A DNA stretch of 64,000 nucleotides from assembly GCA_018907035.1 (NCBI GenBank), contig JACCIC010000004.1:7214001-7278000 (forward strand). Direction: 5' to 3'. Shown in pieces: positions 1-13,454 of the stretch (positions are counted from its first letter, which is position 1; every line of letters begins with the position of its first letter). This DNA comes from Sycobia sp. Sy_11. Its lineage: Eukaryota; Arthropoda; Insecta; Hymenoptera; Epichrysomallidae. The position numbers and the translations under genes are program-made. Under the pieces are notes generated by a model that saw nothing but the letters and a program-made list of their open reading frames with translations, was not told where the DNA came from and did not search any database.

Positions 1-3000
1 ATAGATACATAATCCAATAGTTAGTTATTATTGTATGAAACAATATTTATTATTTTGTAAATATTCAATAATCTTAACATTTCTTATTATTTAAGTAATT
101 GAATGTTTCATTATAAATAAAAATATTTTGTAATTTATAGGATATTTAAAAGTGTTATAAATTTAATAAAAAACCAGGTTCATAATTGAAGTACTTTGAT
201 ATATAAGACATTGAACTAAGTAAATAATACTCTGGAACCAATGTGAGATATTGGATTCCTGAAATGAAAAAATAATGTCTTCTGTCTATTATACAATAAT
301 TCTTCAAGTCTAGAGATATATATTAATTAAAATTATTTGTATAAGTATCATTGTTATATTGTCTTAAATTTCATTTTTATACTAACAAGAATAATAGTTT
401 CTAATATAAAAATGTAAAAATGTAAGTATGAATCAATCGTGATGAAGACAAAACTAAATTTCAATTAATTTTTAGATTTTTTACAAAAAGTTGATCATTA
501 TTGTAATGAACGAATGGTTTTGAAAGATTTGTTTAGATTCACAGTTAATTAACAAAAATTCACATTACTCTGTACAATTTTTTATATGAATTTTTATTCT
601 ATAAAAATAAACAACTTGCAATACACTTTTACTTATATGAAAGAAATCGAATGACTGACTGTTTTCGACTATATATAGAATCCGTTGTAATGTATGCAAA
701 CCAATTACATTTTGAAAATGTAAAAAAGTTTTTAGAAAATTAATCATAACAAAATGTAGCAATAGGATTAGAAAAATTTTAAATAAAAATGGGAATTTTT
801 TAATGTTTTTTGATAGTACTATTTACTAATGAAATACATACACTATTTAATATAATTTATGTACAAGTACTATATTATTGTTTAAAACATTTGTTTGAAA
901 TCCATATCGATTTAAAAATATGTTGTTTATTTTGTAATAATGTTTTTATTAGCAGTGAATCAACAAAAATAAATAATAATACTGGTTGAAATATATAAAA
1001 TATTTGTACATAAATATTTAGGAAATTAATATCACCTTTTTAAATATGTAAGCTTTCAAGGTTTTTTTTTAATTATTTGAAAGGTGTTTTCGTTTTCAAG
1101 CTGTGTATTAATCAAAGTTTAAAAAGTAAAAAATGTTGCTGTATGCACATTAACACCCCTTAATCAAAGTAATAAACAAATATTTATATTTGAAATTATA
1201 ATATTGAGAAATATAAATATATTTAATTTATTATTCAGTTTATAATATTTTTAAGTCAAAAGTCTAATCATGCTCAAAAATTATAGTATATTATTTCTGA
1301 ATTGAACAAATATCGTTATAAATAAATTTTCTCAACCTTGATTTAATACTTTAAATATATCAATTAATTTTTTTCATTTCAACAAAAATATAAATTAAAC
1401 TTTTTTTGTCTGTGTTAAACTTGAGTTAAGGTGGAGAAACTTCGAGATGAAACTTATAGCAATGAAAATTTTGTATAATGTTCCAATTATTGATTAACAT
1501 TGAAAAAGGCACGAATGAGAATGACTCCTACTACTTCCCTGCTTTTTTTCAATTTTTTCGAAATTCTATTTTTTGTTTTTAGGGACCGTAGTGAAAGTAA
1601 AGAGACAAGCGAAATCACATGTGACGAAGATTCTATTATAGACGAAGCAATGAGTGATTGATTGACCACGACGTATACCGATGAATTATTTTTCCTTTTA
1701 ATCGCCAGCTGTGCACACACTTGATAACAATAATGCGACCGCTCCACTTCGCAAGAAAGTCATACATGACATTTATAAATTGTGGCCTTGCTCATTTGTA
1801 TACATGCCCCATTCCCCCCTCCCATCGTACTATAAAACCGTAAAATTAAACCTTATAAACAATTGTAATAATATGTAGTTGTCATCGTTGAATTGCGTAG
1901 GAAAAAAAGAAATTCGTGGAAATTGCTAAACAGACTTTTGATATTTTATCTTCAATTATTCGAAATTTCTATAATTATCTAATTTTAGCGTTAAGCGAAT
2001 TTTGTATATTGACACCGATTGTAAAAGAAGATAGAATTAAGTTTAAAATTTATAATTCTAAGCGTACATTTTATTTTTTATTCGTTATTTTATTTTTGTA
2101 ACAGGCATATATACTAATTATATTTTAATCAGTCTTTGTATTTATGAAATCAAAAGCTTTACAACATTTATTAATACAGCTCTTCAATTTATATCGTAAT
2201 ATTATCAGAAAATTAAAATTTTAAATAGATTTTTTTGTAATGTAATATATATTTTAATTAAATTAATTCATTTGAAAATGTGAAAATACTTAAATTAAAA
2301 ATTCATCTTAAAATTTGTGTTTAAATTTCAACTTAAAAAAAAATGTATCAATTTCGGACATCCTCATTTATAAAACAAACAATGTACGTATAACCATTTG
2401 CATGCTTAGCAAATACGTTATCATACCGAAACTTTATCAAATAAAGAGATGAACTGAACGAAAAGAACTATTTGGATGATAAATAAATTAATCGTAAATA
2501 TTACAAATGATGAAACAAGCTGCTTACAGAAATCGATCAAATAAGAAACGCATTGACGCCGAAATAATAAAAAGAAAGGCAAAAAGTATAGCATTCAAAT
2601 TATGGATTTATAAAATCGGGATTTAAAAAACAAATTCTGACAAGTGTACGTGAAAAACCTTAATGTAATAATCAATAAATATAGTCCTAGTCCTGGATAC
2701 CTTCCCGTTTATAATAACATTTTATCTAGTAAACAATGGCTTTTATTACGTTTTGAGCTGCAAAATGCGAAACTCGAGGTCTTTTTTGTTAAGCAGGATA
2801 GAACATTATTTAAGTATATAATTGTTTAAGTAAAGTAAACAGTTAATATTTTATATCACATAATTTTTTTTCTGGTTATTGGATAATTTTAATCAGAAAA
2901 GATTTTGGGATTCAACTTAGAAAAATATATATTTAAAAAGTTATCATTTTTGGAAATTTAAATTTTGTAAAATATTTGTAAAATAATAATAAATTAACAT

Positions 3001-3603
3001 TTTTATTATGTTGACGTTTTTATCGATGTATCTTGTTGGGTTCAAATTTTGATGCTCGAGGTTTTAGATTTACATCATTCAAAAGAATTAATTAAGATTC
3101 AAATAGTAAGTATAATTTCAAATTTTCAAAAAATTTTAATTAATTGCGATTTTATAAATAGTTAAGTTTCTTAAAAATTGCAAAATTTAAATTTCAAAAA
3201 ATCACAACTTCATAAGTATATATTTTTGGAGGATAAACTTTAGACGTATTTTTGCTTAAAATGATCTGCGTTTTCAAAAGAATTGTCTGATATAACATAT
3301 TAATTGATTCTAATTTGTTTAAACAATTTCGATTTAAACAATGTTCTACCCTTTTCAACAAAAAAAAAACCTAAAGATTTGCATTTAACAAATCAAACTA
3401 CATATGAAAAACCTTTTTTTACCTGGGAGCATATTGTTGCAAACGAGAAGATATCTAGTACCGGAACTAATACAGATGAAGAGAATCTCTAAAATAATGA
3501 AAATAATAATAATATTGATTATGGACATGGAGAAGATGAGTATATTAAGTTTGTGTATGAATAATAATGTACGGATGAGTTTTACTATGTTAATTTCTAT
3601 AAA

Positions 3604-3636
<33 letters not shown>

Positions 3637-5477
3637 ATAAACTTATACATATATAAGTATTACATATCCGTAGATTGTTTCCTTTTTTTTATTTTTCTTT
3701 TGACCTTTCACTTTGCAAGCAAAATTATATTCATGTGAAAGTGCGAGAAAACATCGATGAAAATATACAATTAAAGCTGATGACAAGATTAAAAGTTCAT
3801 CATAAATTTAACATCATTTTGTTTATTTCATTACATCCATACTCATGATCCTATAATATTTTAAATGAATGAACTAAATTAAATTTTTAATATTAAATAA
3901 AATATAAACTAAGAGGTCATCAATTTATTCCAAGTTAGTTATATTCCAAAAAAGTATATATTATTAAAATTAATTTTTGTTGATTGAAGGAAGCTTTTAA
4001 AAAAAAACTGACATCAAGTGAGATTTTAAAAAACTTTTTTTTATTTATGCAAATGAAATTTTCAACTACTTCTAGAACAAAATCAATCATTTTCAATACA
4101 AAGCGGGTTTCTGTAAACTATATGCTTTATTTTTATTATTAAAATTTAGTAACTGCTCACATTCACATGCTTAGACCCATCTAATTTAATGTTAAAACAT
4201 ATATTTTAAAATATTTTTATTACGAGTTTGATTAATTTTTACATTTTGATAATATTTATTTACCAGAATGAATTTGTTGCCTTGATTGGACCAAAATATG
4301 AGTAATTTAAAAACTAGGATTTAATTTTCGGATTATTGAATATATTTCGACAACTTTATGTTCTTCACTATTAACAAATATATTAATGTATTTCATATGT
4401 TTTTATACAATATATAGTGACTTATATTTAATTGAAACTTTTGATAATTAATAAATTAATATATATATAGCTTTAAATATTTGGCCAATTAAAATTATTT
4501 TAAATAACAAAATTATTCGTTTGACTATTCTACAAGAGATGGCAATTGAAAAGTTTGGAAGTATTAATTTTTATATTAACTTCACAACGTAAAAATGAAG
4601 AATATTTCCTTCAAATTATGATGTTCAGTAAAAGAACAGACAGATCGTTAACACTGCACATAGATAATTTAAAACAGCTTTCTTAGAAACGTGTGCGAAT
4701 ACAATCGAAAACTCGGAGCTTCGAAACTAAAAACTTGCTATTTAGATTTTAGTAATAGATTTTATCCATAATAATATTTTTAGAATCGATGTATAATTTT
4801 TTCTTCAGTCTCTTACAAACTTTTGACGCATTAACTACATTATTAATTAAGAATATTTGTAACTGATAGAGTCTGACAAAGTCAACGTATTAAGTTGATG
4901 AAATGATGCTTTATTCAATCAAAAGTAATTGGGTCACTTATACATCTACATTTAGCTAGTAACCTACAGTCCTGGTGCAAGATCCATTTAAAATTGAAAT
5001 TTTAACTTTATATAAGTTGTTATAGTGCCGATAGAAAGAAATTTTATAAGATTTTTTGGTCAAGGATGTAATGATATCCTGTCTCCTTTGTGAGATTCCT
5101 AAAATTAAGCGATATAATACCAAATACAATAATTAGGAGATTTTCATTTCAGATAACACAAAAGATATATTTTTTCTATTGTTGGTTATAATATTACATA
5201 TTTATCATTTGATAATATAAGGGATAAAAGCCTGTACTTATGATTTTTTTTTATCAATATAAGTTGTAAAATTGCAAATCTGTAGATTAATTGAAAAACC
5301 AAAACAAATCTATTAATTGGAAGCAATCGATCTAACTAAGTAGGAATGCTCTGAAGAAATTTTTAACTAATTTTAATTGGTATCGAGTTGATTAGAATAA
5401 AGTCTTTTTATCTAATTTTGATATATTATTCAGCTTTTGGAAAAAATTCTAATAAAATTCCAAAAATCAAGTATTTT
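1..5477. other. AT-rich DNA, no gene recognised
   Basis: The stretch is very AT-rich with many short homopolymers. The short open frames in it lack ATG starts, recognisable motifs or splice context. An Asn- and acid-rich frame at 3,304-3,572, broken by one in-frame TAA, could be a relic, but nothing identifies it. Confidence 0.6.
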
Positions 5478-5585
5478 TTAAACCTCCACCCATTGCTCTC
5501 CATGAATTGCAGCCCTTATATTGACTGCCGCCTTAGGCTCAATCCATTCTCTGTTGTTCGTATGTAATAATATAATAATTACGAA
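5478..5585 (-). pseudogene. unidentified short coding relic
   Basis: On the minus strand an open frame of 35 codons ends in TAA at 5,478-5,480. It contains HTNNREWIEPKAAVNIRAA then IHGEQWVEV, with markedly higher GC than its surroundings. The composition looks protein-like rather than random, but it has no ATG and no clear splice site. It may be a fragment of an old transposable element or host gene. The family was not recognised. Confidence 0.25.
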
Positions 5586-6639
5586 CTTTTAGAAAAGCAT
5601 ATAGACGTATATCTATACGTATGTCTTAATCCCCTTAATCAATCAGTCAAGCTCTGCAGTTGTTAAGCTACATCCGCAAAATGTTGAGTTGAATGGCTAC
5701 ATCCCTGTATTTGATAATAATAATTTTAATTTGATAAGATAACGTCATTAGTACAAATATAATTAGTGATGCCTATGAAAAAAATTAAATTGTAACAAAT
5801 GCTCCCTAATTTAAGAACGTTTGTCCAAAATAATTAAGTTCCGTAAGTTGATGTGATTTTGAAAATAAATTCCAAACGCATTTTCTAAACATATTAGAAA
5901 ATATATAAAAGATTTCATTACTGATAATAAAGTTTAAAAAGATAGTAAAAAGCTATGTTTTAATGTCAGACTGTTCAAACTATTGGGAAAGGAGCTGTAT
6001 GACATTTTTCTAAATATTTCTTAGCCGATATAAAATAAATTTATATTTTAAAAAAGATTGCTTGAAATGTACTTGTGTTATTAAAAAAGTTAAAAAGACA
6101 TTATCTAAGTAGCTGCTAAGTTTGGGCAGGTGTAGTTATAATAAATCATATTCATTTAATTTAATATAATAAGAATTTGCATAATTTTAATACTTATTTT
6201 TTATATGGTTAACTTGGTGACCCGAGACCCAAGAAACAGGTTTATTATTGACAATAATAGACAAAAATTAAAAAATTTTAGTACTCACTTTGTACATATA
6301 TATAATTAGAATAAAAATTCAAGTTCAGAACAATTAGCGCGAATAAATACATAAGAATCATGTGTAATGACACAAGACATAAAAGTCGATAATTTACAGA
6401 ATAGAATGATATCCGTATTTCATAATGGCAACTCATCAGATAAACAAATAAAATCTGATGAATATCATACTATTCTAACTTTCCGCAATTAAAAAAGATT
6501 TTCTTAACTTTAAATAATAGGAATCGTTAAATTTTCATGGCATTCCAAATATTGTATTAAAATAGTTACCTGACATAATTATATGGCATTTTTTAGTGTA
6601 ATTTCAAAACGCGTGAAAAAAGAAAAATGGTCCGTAAAC

Positions 6640-7140
6640 ATATAAGCAAGCCAAATTATAATAGTAGCATTGCCTAAAAAAGATAAAAGACATCACTTGT
6701 CCTCTAACTTCTGACTAATAAGCCTTCGCCTAAATATTAGTAAAGTCTTGGAATCAATTATTAATAATTCTCTTGCTTTATCCTTCCGTTAAAAAAAAAC
6801 ATTCACGAAAACCAATTTGGCTTTAGACACAACACTCAACGCATCAGACCATTAATAAACTAACCTCAAATGTTTACTGGTTATTTAATATCAGTAAAAG
6901 CTTTTGATATAGTTGGAACAGAGGGATAATTTATAAAACGATGGGAAAAAATTCCACCCGATCTAATTAAATTAATATGGGATATACTGCAAAAATCTTT
7001 CAAAATCGCAAATGGGCAAGACATTTTAGGTAAGGAATTTATTAAAGAAAATGGCCTTCGTCAAGATACAGTCAATTCCTCCATTCTTTAATATATTTAA
7101 TAGTATTGTTATTAACCTGTTTGATCTTAATAAAGCAAAT
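6640..7140 (+). pseudogene. decayed LINE reverse transcriptase fragment
   Basis: Translating across several frames gives pieces of a non-LTR reverse transcriptase: HENQFGFRHNTQ (the usual NQFGFR block), then a decayed INISKAFD-like segment, GKIPPDLIKLIWDIL and a SFKIANGQDILGKEF segment. Frameshifts and stops break it throughout. It carries the NQFGFR region that the larger LINE at 8.9-14.8 kb lacks, so it is a separate insertion or a displaced piece. Confidence 0.6.
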
Positions 7141-8282
7141 ATTAATATAGAATTTTAATATAGAATCAGGCGTTAAAACGTATTTCCAGAAAAACTTAAA
7201 AAACTTCAAATATAACACCCGAAGCATTAATATACTTATATAAAAATATACATCTATATTGAACCTTGAAAGGTCCGAAGAGCCTATATATTGGTTCATA
7301 ATGATAGGATACCTCTTTATCCTTAAGTAAATTGATGCGCCAAGTTCGTATCTGAAGTTGGTTGGACCTGATCACTTCAGAGTCAAGGTCAATGAAGGTC
7401 ATTTGAAGATCAAACCTAGCATTATGGTTTGAATCATTGCCAAAGATACGTCTTTATGTTTTCTGAGTTACTAATTTTGGGTTTTACGTCATTGTGAGTT
7501 TAAATAAAAAGAGAGATGAAGATTTCTCTAAGGTCAAGTTGAGAATATACCCAGGGAAATATTTTAAATTGGTTTTTAGATGTTGAAAGTCCTTGACACC
7601 GAATTTATTGATTCAACCAATCATATTTCTGTCAATATCATTATTCAGATAAATTTCTGAATCTATTCTCGTAAACGTAGTTTGCCAGTAAAATTACAGA
7701 AAAACTTTTGCTAGAAACGTATTTATCATCATAATTTAAACTTTCTACATTTGACCTTGAAGTGACCTTGCTTGACCTCGAATGACTGTGATTATGAGCA
7801 GTTATGACCGATCAGACTCCAGATTTAAATGCAGCATATCTCAAAACCTGAGAATATGATTTTATTCCTAATTTACCGAACTAAACATTTTTCATAACCC
7901 TCCAGGGCCGGAGAACCGATATATCGGGTCGGTCCATGATAGGACCATTGTACATAGTTGATGGGTGATAAAAGATATGAATTTGGGCACTTTCAAAGGA
8001 GGTTTCGAAACCTCAAAACCCGGCCCTTTAAAGGTTAAGCCAATAACAATATGCCTATAATTGATCGTGTAAATAGAAAAATTAGAGATAGAAAATAGAA
8101 TATACTTGTAAAACAAACAGTAAAAATGTAATCATTCCTTTAAGATATGGCTCTCTCTGTAAAGACGTAAAAGACTGACATACCAAAAAGTTGAAAACTG
8201 TTGGTGAATTAGTGGAACCACTCCACGTGAAATTCCTTATTCTTTTTTCGTCTCAACTGGCCAATTTATCCTAACATAGGCA
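7141..8282. other. non-coding, probably transposon-derived
   Basis: No gene was recognised. The sequence is rich in AAGGTCA/TGACCTT words. A motif near 7,264-7,320 (GGTCCGAAGAGCC then TATATTGG) recurs in diverged form near 7,905-7,955 (GGGCCGGAGAACC then TATATCGG), suggesting an old duplicated repeat. Confidence 0.4.
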
Positions 8283-8665
8283 GGGCGCACAGGAGATGCC
8301 CCGTAGCAAATTCAAGGTCCCCTCAATAACTTGATGTTACTATATTTCCGTATGCTGAATCAGTTTTTCGAGGTCATCGAATTAAAAAATTGGTCATTTT
8401 TCGAAAGTAAGCCTATTTTTTATCCAAAATGGTATTTATAGAAGAGCAAATAGCAGACCATTTGTCATGCGCACAGGAAGAGTCCCATACAAAATTCAAG
8501 ATTTCCTTGATAATTGGATGTTATTTTATATATTTCAGTGTGCTAAATTGATTTTTCAAGGTTATCAGACCCAAAAATGGTTAGTTTCTAAAATAAGGCC
8601 TAATTGTTCCCTAAACTGGTGCCAGTTTTTATTTGTTTATAACAAAATTGGTACTTTATTTTTTT
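8283..8665 (+). repeat. tandem pair of ~185 bp repeat units
   Basis: Two diverged units run head to tail, each starting near GCGCACAGGA (about 8,288 and 8,470). Both contain an AAATTCAAG word, a TGTTA-TATAT stretch, a TTTTTC-AGGT-ATC-GA block, and a TTTC-AAA-TAAG-CCTA block followed by a CCAAAATGG-like end. Copies in the opposite orientation lie at 14,705-15,135, beyond the LINE. Confidence 0.65.
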
Positions 8666-8935
8666 AAAATAAAAGAAAAAACATTTTTTGTTTTATCTTA
8701 CAAAAATAGAATCCACAGTCTCTTATTAGCTGTCGCAGAAAAAAGATATGTCTTAATACAGAGTAAACAAACAGAATCGCGAGTGATAAATAAAAAAAAA
8801 TTATAAGCCAGCTTTAAGTTGACTTCACATATACGTACTTATCGAAGCACATAGGTGTTTTCGATAAGCATGGCTACAAAATATCATAATCGTAACAATC
8901 AACAGATAGCTCAACCCAAGAAAATGTATCTCAAG

Positions 8936-9754
8936 GTAAAAGCTATGCCAGTGCTATACAAATGGAAAAATTTTTGAAAGATAATCCAAGCTACAGTGAT
9001 TGACTCTATAGATGGATCTACGTTAGACGACTATCTTAATCAGATAGTCAAACTAGTTAATAAGGAAGATATAAAAGCAATTTCCAGAATTTCAAATAAT
9101 AGAATATGTATTTACTTTGCTAGAAAAAAAATAATAGACGATCGTAGACAAGAAAAAACTATCAGCCTTGGAAATAAAGTATTAGCTTATCGACATTTGA
9201 TTTTCCGTGCTAAAATAATTATACTATTAAACGTTAGACCTTCGATACCTCACGAAATACTGGAAAATGCTATAAAAGAATTAAATATAAAAACTGAATC
9301 AACAGTGTCATATACCAGAGCGGGAGTATCAATCCCTGGTTGTGCACAGATCGTAAGTTTTAGGAGGCACATATATATACATCCAGAATCTACAGAAAAC
9401 ATACCTGAATCTTTCCCTGTTGTTTACGAAGGAAATAAATTCAGAATTTTTTCATAAAATCGCAGATTTTATAAACTGCTTTATTTGCAAGGAAACCGGG
9501 CACCTAGCAAAGCAATGTTCACTAAATATAAACAATACAAACACGCAACAGGAATATAAATCTTGCGGTCCAATAAATCAATCACTGGTGCTTACAGAAT
9601 GTAAACAAAGTGAGTATAAGGATATAAACATTATAAGCCCAACTACTGCAAATACTGATCACATTAAGAACGTAAAGAAAACCGAAAATAATATACAATA
9701 TAAACGAAGTGTCAAAACACCAGAATATTTCAATATAAATAAACAATTAAGATA
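8936..9754 (+). pseudogene. LINE ORF1 (Gag-like, CCHC zinc knuckle), decayed
   Basis: The main frame (8,996-9,457) contains RISNNRICIYFARKKI, RPSIPHEILENAIKEL and IVSFRRHIYIHPES, which is the layout of the ORF1 protein of LINEs common in ants and wasps. A frameshift near 9,460 moves the reading into the next frame, where CFICKETGHLAKQC forms a C-x2-C-x4-H-x4-C zinc knuckle. The protein would bind element RNA. No intact start was seen, so this is a dead copy. Confidence 0.75.
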
Positions 9755-10475
9755 GAAGCACACAGAAAGCGACATATTAATAGGCGTTACAAGAGTTCAT
9801 ACTGATATCAGTCTACCATCTAGCTGACAAACCTCAGAGTAAAACCTCTAAAAACAACCACCACCAAAAGAAAACAAGAGCCAACAACCAGTTAGTAAAG
9901 ATATAATTAACACAGAACGAAAAATAGAGATAGACACAAATACGTGAACATCAGAATCAAATGAACGTGAAATGGTGTATATAGACGAGATGGGAAACAA
10001 ATTAATCAAGATCAAAAATTATCTTGAAGTCGTTAACACGCTCTTAGACTACAACCAATTCAAAAATTTACTCGAAAATGTAAAAGGTAATAAAAAACCA
10101 ATTGATATTATATTACAAAATACAGATAATTTCGAAGCGTTTACTAAATTCATAAACGAAGATGTATACCCGAATGTCAGAAATAAAAGTATTAAATATA
10201 GATGCACGAAGTACTGAAACAAATAAACAACCCACAAGAAAAAACTTTAATGCTAAAAACTCCTCAAAAATTTGATATTGACAATTAATAGTGAAGTAAA
10301 AGTGTTAAACAAAAAACATAAAACATAAAATATATGGTAAAAATAATAGAATGGAACATTAACGCTTATTATAATATATATTTGTAACAATTAACAATAG
10401 ACGAATAAATATATATGTAACATCTCTTTAAACAACAAATACACATTAAATATATGCAGTCTAGATAAACTAATA

Positions 10476-10790
10476 ATGCAGATTCCGAAACGTTGTATGA
10501 TGATGGGTGACTTTAATACTTTATGGGGCCCCCAAAAAATTTATAAAAGAGCACAAATCATAGAATATCTTATAATAAATAATGATTTAATACTATTAAG
10601 TGACGAATCCCCAACACGCTTTAATACGTCTGGCAAATCATCTGGCAAAGATAGCGCAATCGATTTAACATTATACAGCAGTAATATCGCAATGAATATA
10701 ACTTGACAAGTTCTAGGCAATTTATTTGGAAGTAATCACTACCGAATAATCCACTACACATATACAACGGTGAAAATACAACCAAGAAGA
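10476..10790 (+). pseudogene. LINE ORF2 endonuclease domain fragment
   Basis: The frame carries MMMGDFNTLWG (the GDFN block of apurinic-type endonucleases), then IIEYLIINNDLILLSD, SPTRFN and AIDLTLYSSNIA, followed after a stop by NLFGSNHY, a decayed form of the usual GSDH. These motifs are typical of the N-terminal endonuclease of insect LINE ORF2 proteins. The N-terminal part of the domain is missing or scrambled. Confidence 0.78.
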
Positions 10791-11149
10791 TTGGCACAAA
10801 TATAGAGAGAATAACAAAATCAATGTAGGCCTTAAAGGAAAACATCAAAGAAAAGTTTCTAAACATGAACATCAATAATTTAATCCATGAATTTAACAAT
10901 AACATATTAGACGCTGCAGAAATTAGCGTACCGAAAAAGCAAAAGTTATAAAAATGTTAAAAGAAAACCGTGGTGGAATAATCAGTGCGAAAAAGTTATT
11001 AAAAACATTAAGAAGGCCCTATAAACAATACAAAAGAAAAACTCTAATTAATCAAATATAATTTAAAAGACATAAAGTTACAGCAAAAAGAACTATAAAA
11101 AATACAAAACTGAATCTTAGTTTAAATTCCTTGATACAACAAATCAAAA

Positions 11150-11535
11150 CCTACCTATTAAAGAATTTTAGAACAGAATCAAACTAATAGAAGGAAAAAA
11201 TAAAACTCTAACTATCCCAGTCTTCAAAGAAAATTTTTTGAAATATAAGTATAGGTTAGAAAAAAACAGTAACAAAAACGATCACATACAAAATGCAGAA
11301 CAAAAATCAAACCTCAACAGAATTAACTAAACTACAAGCCCCGGGCCTGATGGAATTCCAAATATCTTTCTAAAAGAACTGCCCGAAATGGCACTCAAAA
11401 TACTACTTAAATTATACAACATAATTTAGAGTAAACGCTGCATCCCCAGCATTTGGAAACAAGCAATCGTTATACCAATTGCAAAACCTGGCAAAAATAA
11501 ACTCAATAAAGAATCATACAGGCCAATTGCTTTAA
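11150..11535 (+). pseudogene. LINE ORF2 reverse transcriptase, 5' part
   Basis: The translation includes SPGPDGIPNIFLKELPEMA, then IPSIWKQAIVIPIAKPGKN and ESYRPIAL. These are the first reverse transcriptase blocks of Jockey/R1-type LINEs. The frame is cut exactly after RPIAL by the TTAA-flanked element at 11,536-13,454 and resumes on the far side. In-frame stops show it was already dead or has decayed since. Confidence 0.82.
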
Positions 11536-13454
11536 GGGGGGGGGGGTAAGGTTAATTCGGTACAAAACAGGGATGTTTTTAAGAATTTTTCTCGCGACAC
11601 AGATACAGCCGGATTATCCAGTCCATTTGCATATAATAATGTATCATTTGAACAATATTTTCCTAAATTTTCATTGAAAAATATTGAAAATTAAGCGAAT
11701 GACAACGAATCTCCGGAGGGTCCTCGAGAAAAAGATGTTTTGCGGTATACACGATTACGCACCACAGAATCATCGGAATCACAAAAACCAAAGTGCATTC
11801 TTCAAAGGAGATGTTTCCTCAGGAAACGCTGTCGAGTTTTTATTTTCTTTTTTAATTTTAGAATTTTTGGTAGCCTTAAGAAGCCAAAAATCCGATTTTT
11901 GCTATAAAAAATCAGGTTATTTGTTACTGTAAAATTAAGAATTAATAAAAATAATCAAAAAACTCGACAGTGTTATCTGATGAATTATGTAAATATATAC
12001 TGTGCAAAATTTCAAACCGATCGGTAGATTTTGTGTGAGGATGTACACCGACTTAAAAAATGGCAGTTTTCAGGAAACGGCTTAAAAGTTTTGTAAACTA
12101 AAACATTCACAATACAATTCTTTCAGATTCATATAGAATCGTCAATACCAGCTCTATATAGCAAAACGCTTTCATCTATATGGTCTAAAGCATGTTTTTG
12201 TATTTGTTTACGTAAAACTCTTCCTTCATTACTGTCGTGTGACGCTTGTTCCTCTGCTCTATTTATTCGCAACTAGTCAACTTGTCGCGTCCATTCGTAG
12301 GAACTTGACCCTGTACAGATTTGCATCTTTTTCATAATGGCTAATAGAGCAAAAGAATCTTCATTGAAAGTACATGCAGCTACATTAGCTGCAATTTCAA
12401 TAATTGTAGAGGTGCCACTCACTGACTTTGGATAGATTTTCCAGATTAGCTGATTGAGACTCTCATTATTATTTTGCGTGAAACCTCCAAGACATCGCTG
12501 CAAGAGTTCGTCTTAACTCAAATACTCATAAATGGGTCCAATAGCTCTAAGAACTTCAGTAGGAAGTGTTGTATAGCTGTGTTTAAATGAGTTTAGAGCA
12601 TCTGAAGCTGCTGTGGGTTTTCGTCGATAGAGCTGGATAAGCAAGCACTAGCCAAATCCATTAATCCACAAAACTTATTACATCCAGCTAAGCCTAAGCC
12701 TATCAGTTGCATTACAAAAGCAAATCGATAACTGATATCGTATACATCAGAATCTATTATTTTACTAGATGGAATGTAATGAGGCTGTTTACACTTTTCA
12801 CGTGCAACTTTGATATTAAAACCAAGACCTTTTTTTCAATGTTTGGAATGTAATTTTGCCATTGCACTTTGCACATTTTAACAAAGTTGACATAGCAGAA
12901 AAGACAAGAACAAAATCTATTATTCTATAATTTTTTCGACATTTTCTTCTATCTCTACTGGGAGACTATTTTTAATTTTTTTTAACGACGCACTGTTAGC
13001 TTCCGCTTCGTCATTTCTACGCTTATAAGGAGGCTCTATTTGTTTCGGTCGAGACAAGATCTTATGACTTTTTTTTTGATTAGAAAATTTCCGGAAACCG
13101 AGCGAGTACGAAAGTAAACAAAGTCAAACTTTTAGACTAGCTGATGTACGTATGTACTGGCTGTATGACTCAAATCTACAAGAAATGTCCAAAAAGAAGC
13201 TTTCAATAAGAAATGAATGTAGGATTTGTAAATCAAAATCGCTCTTCAAGTAAGCTCGCCGCACAATTGTCAAGCAGAATTACGAATATGTAAAAATCCT
13301 ACTTGAAGCAACGAGTGTTTAAATACTCACAACATTGTCAATTTTTCTCCGATTATCCTGAAATGTCGACACAATATTCTTGAGATATAAAGCATTCATT
13401 TAAAAAATTAAAAAAGAATGGCCAATAAAAAGTTTAAATACCTTACCCCCCCCC
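11536..13454 (-). mobile_element. TTAA-flanked DNA transposon, Kolobok/Mutator-like, nested in LINE
   Basis: The element is 1.92 kb and is bounded by TTAA on each side (11,532-11,535 and 13,455-13,458). It starts with a run of 11 G then TAAGGT, and ends with ACCTTA then a run of 9 C, so the ends are inverted repeats. Removing it and one TTAA rejoins the LINE reverse transcriptase sequence. TTAA duplications are known for Kolobok and piggyBac; the coding relic inside favours a Kolobok/Mutator-like transposase. The catalytic middle is missing, so this is a non-autonomous derivative. Confidence 0.75.
12129..12880 (-). pseudogene. transposase relic inside the TTAA element
   Basis: Reading the minus strand with a few frame changes gives KCAKCNGKITFQT (a C-x2-C zinc-binding start), YDISYRFAFVMQLIGLGLAG and CNKFCGLMDLAS, then RCLGGFTQNNNESLNQLIWK and IYPKSVSG. 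This order resembles the 'Mutator-like transposase' proteins of many arthropods, where TQN-NESLN-IW is a strong block. A segment of several hundred residues between the two parts is absent. Family identity is from memory. Confidence 0.6.

Noticed and set aside
3304..3572. Asn- and acid-rich frame with one internal stop
   Set aside because: No ATG start, no homology recognised and a composition close to the AT-rich background.
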